Origin: DATFVA01 sp963764235
GTDB lineage: Bacteria; Bacteroidota; Ignavibacteria; Ignavibacteriales; Ignavibacteriaceae
Direction: 5' to 3'
Length of the DNA stretch: 64,000 bases
Assembly (NCBI GenBank): GCA_963764235.1
Contig: CAVXRO010000006.1
Coordinates: forward strand, 620,001 to 684,000
Below are positions 1-8,834 of this stretch, in pieces. The position numbers and the translations under genes were made by a program. The notes under the pieces were generated by a model. The model ran no database searches. It had not been told where the DNA came from and worked only from the letters and a program-made list of their open reading frames with translations. The number at the start of each line of letters is the position of its first letter. The first letter of the stretch is position 1.

Positions 1-40
1 ACAAGGACATATTATTTTTGAATAAGGAGCGAGCAGTAGA

Positions 41-574
41 ATGGAACAAATGAAGGCAACAACAATATTAGGGCTGGTGCATAAAGGCGTAGCTGCGCTC
101 GGCGGTGACGGACAGGTGACACTGGGTAATACGGTTATGAAACATAACGCGGTAAAAATACGTAAGATCGCAAACGGAAAAGTTTTATGCGGATTTGCAG
201 GTGCTTCTGCCGACGCTTTTACTCTGGTGGAACGGTTTGAGGATAAGCTTGAGCAGTACAGGGGAAACGTTTCCCGTGCGGCCGTTGAGCTTGCAAAGGA
301 TTGGAGAACGGATAAGTTTTTGCGGAAGCTTGAGGCGATGCTTGCCGTTATCACTGAAGACAAAGCGCTGGTTGTAAGCGGCAACGGTGATGTAATTGAG
401 CCTGATGATAATATTGTTGCGATTGGTTCGGGCGGAATGTATGCCCTGGCCGCCGCCAAGATGCTGAAAAAATACAGCTCTCTTACCGCAGAGGAGATAG
501 TTAAGGAAGCGTTAAAAACAGCTTCGGAGATCTGTATTTATACTAATGATAAAATTAACGTAGAAGTAATTTGA
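41..574 (+). CDS. hslV: ATP-dependent protease peptidase subunit HslV (ClpQ)
   Basis: This is the N-terminal-threonine peptidase of the HslVU (ClpYQ) protease, a cytoplasmic double-hexamer ring that degrades proteins fed to it by HslU. The 177-residue length is normal. The chain starts MEQMKATTIL, so the catalytic Thr would be T7, exposed after removal of a six-residue propeptide. The family landmarks GDGQVTLGNTVMK, FAGASADAFTL, ELAKDWRTD, AIGSGG and ICIYTND all follow in order. An AAGGAG Shine-Dalgarno at 24-29 lies 11 nt before the ATG at 41; a second ATG at 50 would also work. hslU follows after 9 nt, so the two form an operon. Very secure. Confidence 0.97.
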   Translation: MEQMKATTILGLVHKGVAALGGDGQVTLGNTVMKHNAVKIRKIANGKVLCGFAGASADAFTLVERFEDKLEQYRGNVSRAAVELAKDWRTDKFLRKLEAMLAVITEDKALVVSGNGDVIEPDDNIVAIGSGGMYALAAAKMLKKYSSLTAEEIVKEALKTASEICIYTNDKINVEVI

Positions 575-583
575 AAGTAGGAA

Positions 584-1972
584 ATGAGTAAGAAATTAAA
601 AAAACAAAACAAAGAATATACGCCTACCCAGATAGTAACTGAATTAAACAGGTTTATAATAGGACAGCATGATGCCAAGAGAGCCGTTGCAATTGCCCTG
701 AGGAACAGGTGGAGAAGGCAGATGGTGGAGGATGCGATAAGAGAGGAAATTCTTCCGAACAATATTATACTTATTGGTCCCACCGGCGTTGGTAAAACTG
801 AGATTGCGCGACGACTTGCGAAGCTTGCAAACGCTCCTTTTATAAAGGTTGAGGCCTCAAAGTTTACCGAGGTAGGATATGTGGGACGCGATGTGGAATC
901 GATGATACGCGATCTTACCGATTACGCCGTGAATATGGTTAAGACTGAGAAGACCGATGAAGTGCAGGAAAAAGCAGATGAACTGGCTGACGAAAAAATA
1001 CTTGATATACTGATCCCGCCTGTAAAGAAGCCTGCTCACGCGGGCAATACAGAGGAGGGGGAAGTGGATAACGAAGCCTTCCAGAATCAGAAAACGCGCG
1101 AATGGATGCGCGAGAAGCTGAAGAAAGGCGAGATGGATGATAAGATGATTGAGTTCGATGCTTCGGCAAATTCAAATTTGGGACTCCAGGTTCTTGGTCC
1201 CCTTGGACTCGATGACATGGGCATAAACTTCCAGGAGATCATGGGAAATATGATGCCGAAGAAGAGGAAGAAAAGAAAAACAAAAATTTCAGAAGCGAAA
1301 AAAATAATTGCGCAGGAAGAAGCGCAGAAGCTGATTGATATGGAGGCTGTTCAGAAAGAAGCCATCGAGCGTGTTGAAAATTCGGGGATAGTCTTTGTTG
1401 ACGAGATCGATAAAGTTGCGGGCGGCGGGGGGAAGGGTCAGGGTCCCGATGTTTCCCGCGAAGGCGTGCAGCGCGATCTTCTTCCCATTGTTGAGGGTTC
1501 AAACGTAAACACCAAGTACGGTCCGGTAAGGACAGACCACATTCTTTTTATTGCTTCAGGTGCTTTCCATGTATCCAAGCCTTCAGACTTAATACCCGAG
1601 CTTCAGGGTAGGTTCCCGATCAGGGTTGAATTGAAGAGTCTTACTGAGGATGATTTCGTTCAGATACTTACCCAGCCCCAGAATGCGCTGCTGAAGCAGT
1701 ACCAGGCTATGCTTAAGACCGAAGGAGTGGAACTGGAATTTACGGAGGATGCGATAAGGGAAGTTGCAAGGATAGCAACAGAGGTTAATGACCAGGTTGA
1801 GAATATCGGCGCAAGGCGTCTCCATACGATCCTTACTACACTGCTTGATGAGATCCTGTTCGACGTCCCTGACAAGCTGCCTACCGAGAAGGTTGTTATC
1901 ACTGGCAAGGACGTGAAAGATCGTCTCGAATCAATCGTCAAAAACCGTGACCTGAGCAAGTACATTTTATAG
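584..1972 (+). CDS. hslU: ATP-dependent protease ATPase subunit HslU (ClpY)
   Basis: AAA+ unfoldase that feeds substrates to HslV. Walker A is GPTGVGKT (residues 65-72). The intermediate (I) domain is a charged, Lys-rich stretch of roughly residues 110-250. Walker B is VFVDEIDK at about 270, followed by the sensor arginine region (ELQGRFPIRVEL) and the C-terminal small domain. The last residues, DLSKYIL, match the conserved HslU tail that docks into HslV and activates it. At 462 residues it is full length. It starts 9 nt after hslV with a weak AGGA-type ribosome site. No T-rich terminator follows; the hairpin repeat cluster begins within a few bases of the stop. Confidence 0.97.
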   Translation: MSKKLKKQNKEYTPTQIVTELNRFIIGQHDAKRAVAIALRNRWRRQMVEDAIREEILPNNIILIGPTGVGKTEIARRLAKLANAPFIKVEASKFTEVGYVGRDVESMIRDLTDYAVNMVKTEKTDEVQEKADELADEKILDILIPPVKKPAHAGNTEEGEVDNEAFQNQKTREWMREKLKKGEMDDKMIEFDASANSNLGLQVLGPLGLDDMGINFQEIMGNMMPKKRKKRKTKISEAKKIIAQEEAQKLIDMEAVQKEAIERVENSGIVFVDEIDKVAGGGGKGQGPDVSREGVQRDLLPIVEGSNVNTKYGPVRTDHILFIASGAFHVSKPSDLIPELQGRFPIRVELKSLTEDDFVQILTQPQNALLKQYQAMLKTEGVELEFTEDAIREVARIATEVNDQVENIGARRLHTILTTLLDEILFDVPDKLPTEKVVITGKDVKDRLESIVKNRDLSKYIL

Positions 1973-1976
1973 CCAT

Positions 1977-2380
1977 GTGTCAAGCTGAACTTTATCCTGA
2001 ACTTGTTTCAGGATTATTTCAGCATCTCCAGGTGCCTCGTCACACTGAACTACAACCTGTCATTCCGAATTTACCTGCCCCGCTTCTAGAGGGGTTTCGG
2101 AATCTTAAATTATTATCGAGACCCTGAAACGAATTCAGGGTGGCACGTCGCTTATTAACCACAACCTATCATTCCGATCCCAGCGCCTTGTCGTTCCATG
2201 TGTAATGCTGAACTACAACTTGTCATTCCGAACTTACCTGCCCCGCTCCTAGCGGGGTTTCAGCATCCCCCAGCGACCTGTCATTCCGAACAGTAAGTTG
2301 TCATTCCGAATTTATTTCGAAATCTCCAGCGTCATTCCGAACTACAACTCGTCATTCCTAACGAAGTGAAGGAATCTCAT
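1977..2380. repeat. Cluster of hairpin repeats, GTCATTCCGAA / GTCATGCTGAA family
   Basis: At least eight imperfect copies of a short palindromic unit fill the space after hslU. The arms are ATTCCGAA...TTCGGAAT or GCTGAA...TTCAGC around a CTTGT-like loop. The first copy is nested: the outer GCTGAA/TTCAGC arms enclose ATCCTGAA-cttgt-TTCAGGAT (about 1985-2019). Two copies enclose an inner CCCCGC...GCGGGG-type stem with TAGAGGGG or TAGCGGGG. Sequences of this kind are common intergenic repeats in Bacteroidota and other phyla, where they give rise to false short proteins. No gene is visible here. Confidence 0.75.
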
Positions 2381-2385
2381 ATTGC

Positions 2386-2492
2386 CTCCGGTTTCAACCG
2401 GAGGATTCGGGAACTAACTCAACACCCCTAACGGTTTCAACCGTTGGATTAACGTCCCGGCGCTTTCCTAACAATATCAACCGTTTGATTTC
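2386..2492. repeat. Three copies of a GGTTTCAACC hairpin repeat
   Basis: Three short units lie in tandem: CCTCCGGTTtcAACCGGAGG (about 2389-2408), AACGGTTtcAACCGTT (about 2432-2447) and a decayed AATATCAACCGTTTGATT (about 2472-2490). Each is followed by a GGATT or TGATT tail. A related GGTTaaAACC unit sits at about 8806. They are palindromes with irregular spacing, so this is not a CRISPR array. Confidence 0.6.
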
Positions 2493-2853
2493 ATCATCCA
2501 TCGTTCAAATGTTCCATTCTTGTACCCCAACCATCGCTCCCCCTCCTCCGGATCTTAGTTGGACATCCCCACCCAACCCCCCACACTTATCACGTCTATC
2601 CGCCACCCATCCACCATTTTCCGCCCTCTTACAATATCTTATCCCAATCCTCGCATCATTCCATAAGTTTGGGAAGTAACTTTTCCTGTTTGCTGTAAGT
2701 CTTAATAGATGGTTATTTGAAAGTACTGTTAATGTCTACTTTAATGATCAAAATTATAAAACCAACAGTAATAGACATCGAAATTGAAGCGAAAGCTTCT
2801 GGCATTCTCCTTGGTTGCAGGGGAGTGATAAACAATTAATTGTGAGGGTTAAA
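2493..2853. other. Non-coding stretch, C-rich on the + strand
   Basis: About 2520-2640 is strongly C-rich on the + strand, with runs such as CCCCCTCCTCC and ACCCCCCAC. It holds an open frame of about 64 codons that is proline-rich and has no ribosome site or recognisable composition, so it was not called. The rest, about 2640-2850, is AT-rich and may hold the promoter of the next gene. No RNA gene was recognised. Confidence 0.4.
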
Positions 2854-3810
2854 ATGAAGATAAAATATTTACTGCCTCTATTATTTATTATACTTCTTTC
2901 AGTGCCGGCTCTTCCTCAGGAAGAAAACAGCGAGGCTGATACAAGCGACAGCTGGGACTGGAACGACTGGAAAGATTTCCATCATGATATGGACGTATTA
3001 GACGTTGATTTTAATGGGAGTCCTACTATTGTTCTGAGATACGGAATGTCGAATATGAGCCTTGATAATTTCTCCGGCAAGTTTGCGGATCCGAACCTGC
3101 TTGAAGTTAAACTCGGCTACACTGATGAGAAAGACTATAAGTGGGAAGAGAACATAATCGACTACGATTTCAAGTATCTCTATCTCTCAAATATTTCCAC
3201 CGATATAAATGATGGTTCAGTCACCGCCCCCGAACTTGAAAACACTGCATGGAGATTCGGACTCGGCAAAGCCTCCGGCTACGGTTATAAAATTGGAAGC
3301 GGGGCAGTTATTCCATACTATTCCTTCGATCTCTCCTGGTCGAAGCTGGATCTGAAAGACCAGGCAATAGCTTCAGGTGATAAAGCTTTGCTGGATAACT
3401 TTGACGGATCATTCAGATTCGGAACGAATGCGGAAGGTGGAATAAAGCTGAAGGTAATCCCTATGCTCACATTCGATGCATCATACGAAAGAGCAATCAT
3501 ATTCCCGAGACATCTGTTCTGGAAATGGGCTGGCAGCGTTGCAATCGAAAGCATAGGACAGTTCATGGTTGACGGCTTTGTGAAGGAGATTATGCATTCA
3601 TCCCCTTATGCAGGTCCCGTAATGAGCTTCATCCTTAAAAACGCGTTATCATATGGAATCTATGAACTAAGGCAGGACAAAATGAATTGGCCGTTCAGCC
3701 AGCGCCGCGCCCCTTGCCTACGATCAGTTCAAATTCGGCTTCACAGTAAACTTCTAATCGAACACTACTTTTCTTTTATCCGGATGGTCACCCCCATCCG
3801 GATAATATAA
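2854..3810 (+). CDS. Outer-membrane beta-barrel-like protein, frameshifted near the C-terminus
   Basis: Unrecognised exported protein of about 300 residues. The ATG at 2854 has a GAGGG ribosome site just upstream and begins a clear signal peptide (MKIKYLLPLLFIILLSVPALPQ). The mature part opens with an acidic, Trp-rich patch (DSWDWNDWKDFHHDMDV), then alternating strands rich in aromatic residues, as in porin-like barrels. As read, the end is an Arg-rich tail unlike the rest, stopping at 3810. A one-base shift near 3688-3696 would instead give a tail ending FKFGFTVNF with a stop at 3755-3757, a typical last barrel strand ending in Phe. I infer that the shorter version is the true C-terminus and that one extra base is present here. 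Confidence 0.7.
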   Translation: MKIKYLLPLLFIILLSVPALPQEENSEADTSDSWDWNDWKDFHHDMDVLDVDFNGSPTIVLRYGMSNMSLDNFSGKFADPNLLEVKLGYTDEKDYKWEENIIDYDFKYLYLSNISTDINDGSVTAPELENTAWRFGLGKASGYGYKIGSGAVIPYYSFDLSWSKLDLKDQAIASGDKALLDNFDGSFRFGTNAEGGIKLKVIPMLTFDASYERAIIFPRHLFWKWAGSVAIESIGQFMVDGFVKEIMHSSPYAGPVMSFILKNALSYGIYELRQDKMNWPFSQRRAPCLRSVQIRLHSKLLIEHYFSFIRMVTPIRII

Positions 3811-3855
3811 TCTCAGTATACTCTACCTGTTAAATAAGTTAACAGCTGTTTCCGC

Positions 3856-4422
3856 TTACTTTATTGCTATACCTGAGGCAAAATAAATTAGGTAAGGGGG
3901 TTTTTCCACAACAAACGTTGTGTGATAACCAAATTCAAATTCGACAAATAAATTTCTATTTATCGGGAGTAAGTAATAACTATTAACACCAGCGAAGGGA
4001 ACTACTGCAAAATATACCGGTAGAGTTGAGGCTAGTCCAAGACTTCCGCCTATGAACAGATTCTTTATTAAGCTCATCTCAGGACCGGTTTTAGCATAAG
4101 GAATAATTGCGCCGCTCTCTAAATTATGTTCTATAGGAAATGCTCCGTTCACTCCTATTTCGAAGGCCCATTTAACCCTGAATGGCTTTGTAAATGGATC
4201 AAATTCACTTGTCCTGTAATTTACATTGAAAAACATATTCATAAACATCGGTTCCTCATCACTCATAACCAGGCTTGAATAGCCGAATAGAAGTCTGCTG
4301 CGATTTAACTGAATTTTGTCCTCATCCGGCGGAGCTGGATTTGCGAGGGCTGAAACCGGGCAAGCCAGTAGTGTTGATAATAGGATGAAGAGTAAATAAA
4401 GAAAGAGTTTCCCGCTTTTCAA
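3856..4422 (-). CDS. Exported hypothetical protein, small beta-barrel-like
   Basis: No named family recognised. It has 188 residues with a strong N-terminal signal sequence (Lys-rich start, then LFLYLLFILLSTLLACPVSALA). The remainder alternates polar and hydrophobic residues with many Phe, Tyr and Gly and reads like an eight-strand outer-membrane barrel or a periplasmic beta protein. The Cys in LLACPVS could be a lipobox, but the ALANPAPP cleavage site suits signal peptidase I better. It converges on the barrel gene at 2854-3810 and is divergent from the lipoprotein gene at 4650. Function unknown. Confidence 0.7.
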   Translation of the reverse strand: MKSGKLFLYLLFILLSTLLACPVSALANPAPPDEDKIQLNRSRLLFGYSSLVMSDEEPMFMNMFFNVNYRTSEFDPFTKPFRVKWAFEIGVNGAFPIEHNLESGAIIPYAKTGPEMSLIKNLFIGGSLGLASTLPVYFAVVPFAGVNSYYLLPINRNLFVEFEFGYHTTFVVEKPPYLIYFASGIAIK

Positions 4423-4649
4423 TTTTCCACCTTAATAATTTTGTGCCCTGGTTTCGCTTACATTCCCGTATTTTTGAACGTAACTTAAATAATTAGGTCC
4501 TGATGCGCAATGCACCCCGAAATTGGAAGTTATCGTTCAATGATATCCCATGCCTTACTAAATGGAGTCTTTAATTAGCATTGATTCTCTTGTTTTAGTT
4601 GCTTGGGTTCATTAAGTTAAAGGTAAAATAAGTGCGGGAGTAAGATGAA

Positions 4650-5171
4650 ATGAAAAGTGGAATTGTTCCTTGTGTTTGTTTCTCTTCCTATCTTTTTTAA
4701 TTCTTGCTTGTAATGATAAAATAAACGAACCTTCCTATGAAATTACAGCAAAGCCGGTCGTTAAGAAAACCAGCATTAACTATAACGAGCAAAGCTTTAT
4801 TACTGCATTTCCGGATGCTGTTTCATTGAATAATATGACCGAAGCATACTCAAATCATTATTCAGAAGAATTAAGAAATAAAATACTGGATTATATGAAA
4901 GGAGAGGTTGCCAGGCTCGGAGAAGATGTGAGTATTTTTGACAGTATTCTGGTTCCAACAGGCTGTAAATTATCCGGGGAATACGTATTGCCCACATACG
5001 CCGAAAAAGCTCAATATGAAAATCAGAATGTCTGGGTATTCCAGATTACTTACGATTCAGGAACTCCTATTTTTTTCGGTAATGCTAAGTGTTTTGTGCG
5101 TAAGCACTACCGACTTCGATACGCTTGCTATTATTGCATCAAGGCGGGTGACCGGATACTATTTAAAATAA
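4650..5171 (+). CDS. Putative lipoprotein, two compensating frameshifts
   Basis: The main open frame lacks an ATG and overruns into the next gene. A better gene model starts at ATG 4650 (GGGAG ribosome site at 4636-4640) and stops at 5169-5171. It needs one missing base near 4666 and one extra base in the TTTT near 5094. With both repaired, the protein begins MKSGIV, continues LCLFLFLSFLILAC with a lipobox Cys, and ends IIASRRVTGYYLK at 173 residues. The two shifts cancel, so the length is an exact multiple of three. The middle (EELRNKILDYMKGEV, NVWVFQITYDSGTPIFFG) matches no family I recognise. The 3' end overlaps the converging phosphoesterase gene by 13 nt. Confidence 0.6.
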
Positions 5172-6301
5172 ACTTTAATGTTGACGATCTCAGTTCGGCT
5201 GCCGGTGCGGACGGGAGGGCCCCAGGTACCGACGCCGCATGTGACATAATACTGCGTGTTTCCTTTCTTCAGATAGCCCCAATCCTTTTCGTAAATCATC
5301 TGAGTAATATAATTCAACGGCCACATCTGGGCGTGGTGTGTATGACCCGACAGTTGCAGATCAACAGAATCCTTTTCCGCTTCCTCAAGTCCGAACGGCG
5401 TATGATCCATCAGTATTACAGGCAGGTTTTCATTTCTTCCCGTAAGTATCTCGTCTAAGGGTTTTCTTGGTTCTCCCGTAAACTGTTTCTTGCTTCTGTC
5501 ATCCCGGGCAGCGATGTAAAAAGCGCTGTCGATCATAACCAGTTCATCCTGCAGTAGCTTTATATCGTGTGTGGTTATAAATTTTACCGCGTCTTTTATT
5601 CCAACAATGTATTCGTGGTTTCCGGTGCAGGCGTAAGTTCCGTACTTCGATTTAATCCTGAAGAACGATTCACCGATGCCTCTTGAATCGAGCCAGTCGG
5701 ACTTCTCATCCACAAAATCTCCCGGTATCAATACTATATCAGGATTCAGGGAATTTGTTTTATCAACCATCCTGCTTAAGAATTTTTCGTTGTTCATTGC
5801 GGTAAGATGGATATCCGCGAACGTAACAATCCTCAACTCCTTTAAGGGGGATGACTTTTTATCCAGCGTGATCTCCAGGTTCTTAACGGTGAGCATTCTT
5901 GTGTTGACATAGCCTGCCGCTACGATAACGGAAGCGAGCACGATAATGGCTGTAAACATCCCCAACTTCCAGGCATCATAATTATTAACAACTGATGCGG
6001 GGAAAAATGTGAAAAAGTGATTTAGCAGACGAAGTATATCGAGGATTACTAGGCTCAGCACGAAGTAGAGCATAAACGCAAACCAGAAAGACCCGATCCA
6101 TTGCAGGGTGTCGTATAGAAATGATGACAGACGATCAGTAAGGAATTTTGAAATAATAAAAGATAAGGAGATAAAAAGAAAAACAATGAGATAAATAATT
6201 TTAAGATGCGGAAATATTGTAAGTGCCTGCCAGCCGCGGATAAAAATGTAATAGTTTATTGCTGTGTAAACCGCGAAAAAGACCGAAAAGAATACTATCA
6301 T
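5159..6301 (-). CDS. Membrane-anchored calcineurin-like metallophosphoesterase (YaeI/YkuE type)
   Basis: A 380-residue protein with about four N-terminal transmembrane helices (residues 1-135) and a C-terminal metallophosphoesterase domain. All five metal-site motifs are visible: FADIHL (D-x-H), PGDFVDE (GD), GNHEY (GNHE), MDHTPF, and GHTHHAQMW (GHxH). This family holds two metal ions and cleaves phosphomono- or diesters; members with this layout act on lipid or envelope phosphates, but the substrate here is unknown. The AmpC-like single helix of other members is replaced by a longer membrane region. It begins just after a hairpin repeat cluster and stands alone. Confidence 0.9.
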   Translation of the reverse strand: MIVFFSVFFAVYTAINYYIFIRGWQALTIFPHLKIIYLIVFLFISLSFIISKFLTDRLSSFLYDTLQWIGSFWFAFMLYFVLSLVILDILRLLNHFFTFFPASVVNNYDAWKLGMFTAIIVLASVIVAAGYVNTRMLTVKNLEITLDKKSSPLKELRIVTFADIHLTAMNNEKFLSRMVDKTNSLNPDIVLIPGDFVDEKSDWLDSRGIGESFFRIKSKYGTYACTGNHEYIVGIKDAVKFITTHDIKLLQDELVMIDSAFYIAARDDRSKKQFTGEPRKPLDEILTGRNENLPVILMDHTPFGLEEAEKDSVDLQLSGHTHHAQMWPLNYITQMIYEKDWGYLKKGNTQYYVTCGVGTWGPPVRTGSRTEIVNIKVYFK

Positions 6302-6319
6302 TTTTCTCCTGAAATTAAT

Positions 6320-6495
6320 GATTTGTCATGCTGAATTCATTTCAGCATCCAACGACTTGTCATGCTGAACTTGTTTCAGCATCTTAGATTACTTTCGAGA
6401 CCTTGAAATAAATTCAGGGTGACACGTTGCTCGAACAACTTGTCATGCTGAATTCATTTCAGCATATAACGCCTTGTCATGCTGAATGGAATGAC
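6320..6495. repeat. Hairpin repeat cluster, GTCATGCTGAA...TTCAGCAT
   Basis: Four tandem copies of TGTCATGCTGAA followed by CTTGT or TTCA and TTTCAGCATC lie between 6327 and 6490. They form TGCTGAA/TTCAGCA hairpins. One copy of the related CCTTGAAATAAATTCAGGGTGACA form lies at about 6400-6423. This is the same family as the cluster after hslU. No gene is present between 6302 and 6690 apart from the small frame described next. Confidence 0.75.
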
Positions 6496-6689
6496 GGTTA
6501 TTAGACAGAGTTATCTCTTTATCTGTCAAAATTACCGTACTTCCTTTTTTCATTTCCTTGTAATAATTACCTGTTGTTTTTATGGTTGCCGCGGGAATTA
6601 GTATCGATTTCTCCTACAATATAAAATGTGACGGATGGCACCAAAGTTGCACAATTTCTGTCGAATGTTCAAAATCAAAGGAGCCATAC

Positions 6690-6803
6690 ATGGAATATAT
6701 TGAAATAGGAGTAGTCCTCTATCTTTCTATCCTTGTTATTATTGCCCGCACAAACTCTAAAAAAGTTGAGAGGCAAATGAAAAAATTCAGCGTTAACAGG
6801 TAA
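6690..6803 (+). CDS. Possible small single-span membrane protein (37 aa)
   Basis: A 37-codon frame starts at ATG 6690, preceded by AAAGGAG at 6678-6684 with 5 nt spacing, one of the better ribosome sites in the window. The product MEYIEIGVVLYLSILVIIAR followed by TNSKKVERQMKKFSVNR is one hydrophobic helix with a basic tail. Positive-inside topology puts the tail in the cytoplasm. A GGTGAG/CTCACC hairpin with a T-rich tail follows at 6860. No family recognised; translation is inferred from the ribosome site only. Confidence 0.45.
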   Translation: MEYIEIGVVLYLSILVIIARTNSKKVERQMKKFSVNR

Positions 6804-6859
6804 TTACAGGCTAAATTTTTCGGGATTGTTTCGGCATCTACCAATCTTATTTTACAAAT

Positions 6860-6890
6860 GGTGAGAGTGTTAAGACCTCACCTTTTGTGT
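6860..6890 (+). terminator. Candidate terminator after the small membrane ORF
   Basis: GGTGAG (6860-6865) and CTCACC (6877-6882) form a 6-bp stem with an 11-nt loop, followed by TTTTGTGTTTT. It lies between the small + strand frame and the end of mnmA, so it may serve both directions. The stem is short. Confidence 0.4.
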
Positions 6891-6891
6891 T

Positions 6892-7940
6892 TTAAAGAAG
6901 AATTACACCACCGCCGAGGCAAACTTCCTCTTCATAAAAAACAGCAAACTGACCGGGAGCAATTCCTTTATCCGGTCTGTCAAGTGTAATGATAGCCTCG
7001 TCTTTTCCCTGGTAAACAATCCTGCATTTATAAAAGTTCGCTCCATGCCTGATTTTAACCAGATATTCTTTACCTTCTTCCGGTCTATCGTTGATCCAGT
7101 TAAATTTCCCTGTCTCGAACTGATATCTTTCTCGTCCGGCAGTATTTTCCCGCGAGATAAATACTTTATTATGTTCTATATCCTTTTTTACCACATACCA
7201 GGGACCGCCGCCGAGTCCTAATCCCGACCGTTGTCCAATCGTGTAGTAATAATAACCTTCATGTTCACCCATAACTTTGCCGGTAGCGATATCGATGATT
7301 TCGCCCTTCTTCACACCGAGGTGATGTTTTATGAATTCGGCAAATTTTATTTGTCCCAGGAAACATATTCCCTGGCTGTCCTTCCTTGCTTTGTTAGGAA
7401 GGTCAGATTTTTCAGCAAGCTCTCTTATTTCCGATTTATTGAATCCGCCTATCGGGAAGAGCGCTCTGTTAAGCTGCTTCTGTGTAAGGTATGCAAGGAA
7501 GTATGTCTGATCCTTAACGGGGTCCGGCGATCTTTTCAGTGTGAATTTCCCGTTTGCATCGACCCTTGCATAGTGTCCGCTTGCAACCTTTTCAAAAGAC
7601 TTATCGATCTTGCTGTAGAACTGGCCGAACTTTATCAGGCTGTTGCAGAAGATATCGGGATTGGGAGTACGGCCTTCCTTAATTTCTGCGAGTGTGTAGG
7701 TTACAATGGTGTCCCAGTATTCATTCTGAAGCGGAAGCACCTCTAGCGGTACATCAAGCTGGCGGCAGACACCGCGGGCGTATTCAAGATCCTCTTCCCA
7801 GGGACATTCGCCAGGAATGAGAATTCATCCTGCAGCCAGATCTTAAGGTAGAACGCCGTAAGATCATGGCCTTCATCCTTTAGTAATTTCAGTGCTACGG
7901 AGCTGTCGACTCCGCCTGATAACAGAACTGCTATTTTCAT
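6892..7940 (-). CDS. mnmA: tRNA-specific 2-thiouridylase MnmA, one frameshift
   Basis: MnmA activates U34 of tRNA-Lys/Glu/Gln with ATP and inserts sulfur to make 2-thiouridine. The start at 7940 gives MKIAVLLSGGVDSS, containing the PP-loop SGGVDSS. The two redox-active cysteines are in NPDIFCN and GICFLG, and GLGLGGGPW is also present. The frame breaks at about 7810-7812. Adding one G to the GG on the coding strand restores FLGECPWEEDLEYARGVCRQ, exactly what the family has there. With that base the protein is 349 residues, a normal length. A one-base loss in a G run is typical of sequencing error, so the gene is probably intact in the organism. No clear Shine-Dalgarno is seen at the start. 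Confidence 0.88.
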
Positions 7941-7954
7941 AATTACATTTGCTT

Positions 7955-8100
7955 TTGTCAACCTGAATTTTTCCTGAACTTGTATCAGGATTGTTTCAGA
8001 GATTAGTATCGAAATTGTCACCCTGAACTTGTTTCTGGGTCTAGTAGAACCTGGATTCCTAAATAAACCTGCCTGCCGGCAGGTTTGGAATGACACTGTC
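7955..8100. repeat. Hairpin repeats upstream of mnmA, including a nested copy
   Basis: About 7957-8000 is a nested unit: outer CCTGAA...TTCAG arms enclose TCCTGAA-cttgta-TCAGGA. This is the same composite as the first unit after hslU. A second CCCTGAAcTTGTTTCTGGG unit follows at about 8017, and GGCAGG/CCTGCC sequence with TTGGAATGACA at about 8070-8096. They lie in the leader region of mnmA and may form part of its transcript. Confidence 0.65.
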
Positions 8101-8182
8101 GAGACGGCCTCAGATCGCGAAATTAAATCTTATCCGATTAATATACGGAATGGGGGTTAAACTATTAAGTCAAAACGGGAGG

Positions 8183-8713
8183 TCATTTCTTCTTGTTGTC
8201 TTTCTGGTTCCCCTTTCTATCTTCCTTTTTGGTCTTCAACCCAACTCGTTCAACAACATCATCATATACCTTGCGAGGCACCTTGCTGAGGAGGATGGTC
8301 TGCAGTTTATCCGCATGCCTCAGGCGATTGAAGAAACCTATGCAGACCTGGTTGTTCCTGTCGCATACCTTCATCACTCCCGAAAACCGGCCGTCGAATA
8401 TTCCGCCAGTAAGCGATTCAATATCGCGGTAATAGATTGTGAATTCTTTTTGTGAAAAAAGGAAATCAGTACAAATCATTTTCTCTTCATCAGCTTCAAT
8501 TTTATAAGGTATTATTTTATAAAGGTTAAGGTAATGCCTGTTCAGCAGGTATATCATCAGCAGCAGAAGAATAACGGGGATTAGGTAGATCAGATTCTTA
8601 TCAATATAAACCACAGAAGGGACAAGATAGATCGATAGTATTATAGTTACAGGAATATTCCCATAGCGGTAAAGAAATTTATATAATGGGGGATATGTAA
8701 AAGTCTGCATCAT
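8183..8713 (-). CDS. Hypothetical two-helix membrane protein with PH-like C-terminal domain
   Basis: A 176-residue protein of unknown function. Residues 17-60 form two transmembrane helices separated by a short turn. The part from about 70 (IPYKIEADEEKMICTDFLFSQ, then IYYRDIESLTGG) has the strand pattern of bacterial PH-like domains that sit behind two helices, and the region KVPRKVYDDVVERVG resembles their closing helix. The last 20 residues are very Lys-rich and probably disordered. The PH-like reading is a pattern match only. It stands alone between mnmA and the lipoprotein gene, in the same direction. Confidence 0.7.
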   Translation of the reverse strand: MMQTFTYPPLYKFLYRYGNIPVTIILSIYLVPSVVYIDKNLIYLIPVILLLLMIYLLNRHYLNLYKIIPYKIEADEEKMICTDFLFSQKEFTIYYRDIESLTGGIFDGRFSGVMKVCDRNNQVCIGFFNRLRHADKLQTILLSKVPRKVYDDVVERVGLKTKKEDRKGNQKDNKKK

Positions 8714-8834
8714 TAAATCAATAAATTAAACACTGTAAAATAAAACATTGTAAGGTCTAAAACTTTACTGACTTAAACAATGCAGACTGTGGGAACGGGC
8801 ATCCTACGGTTAAAACCGCGGGCTAACATTGGGG

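Noticed and set aside
1977..2492. CRISPR array
   Set aside because: Repeats are palindromic, variable and irregularly spaced, and no constant-length spacers or cas genes are seen.
2485..2679. 64-codon proline-rich open frame
   Set aside because: No ribosome site, biased C-rich DNA, and lies in a repeat region.
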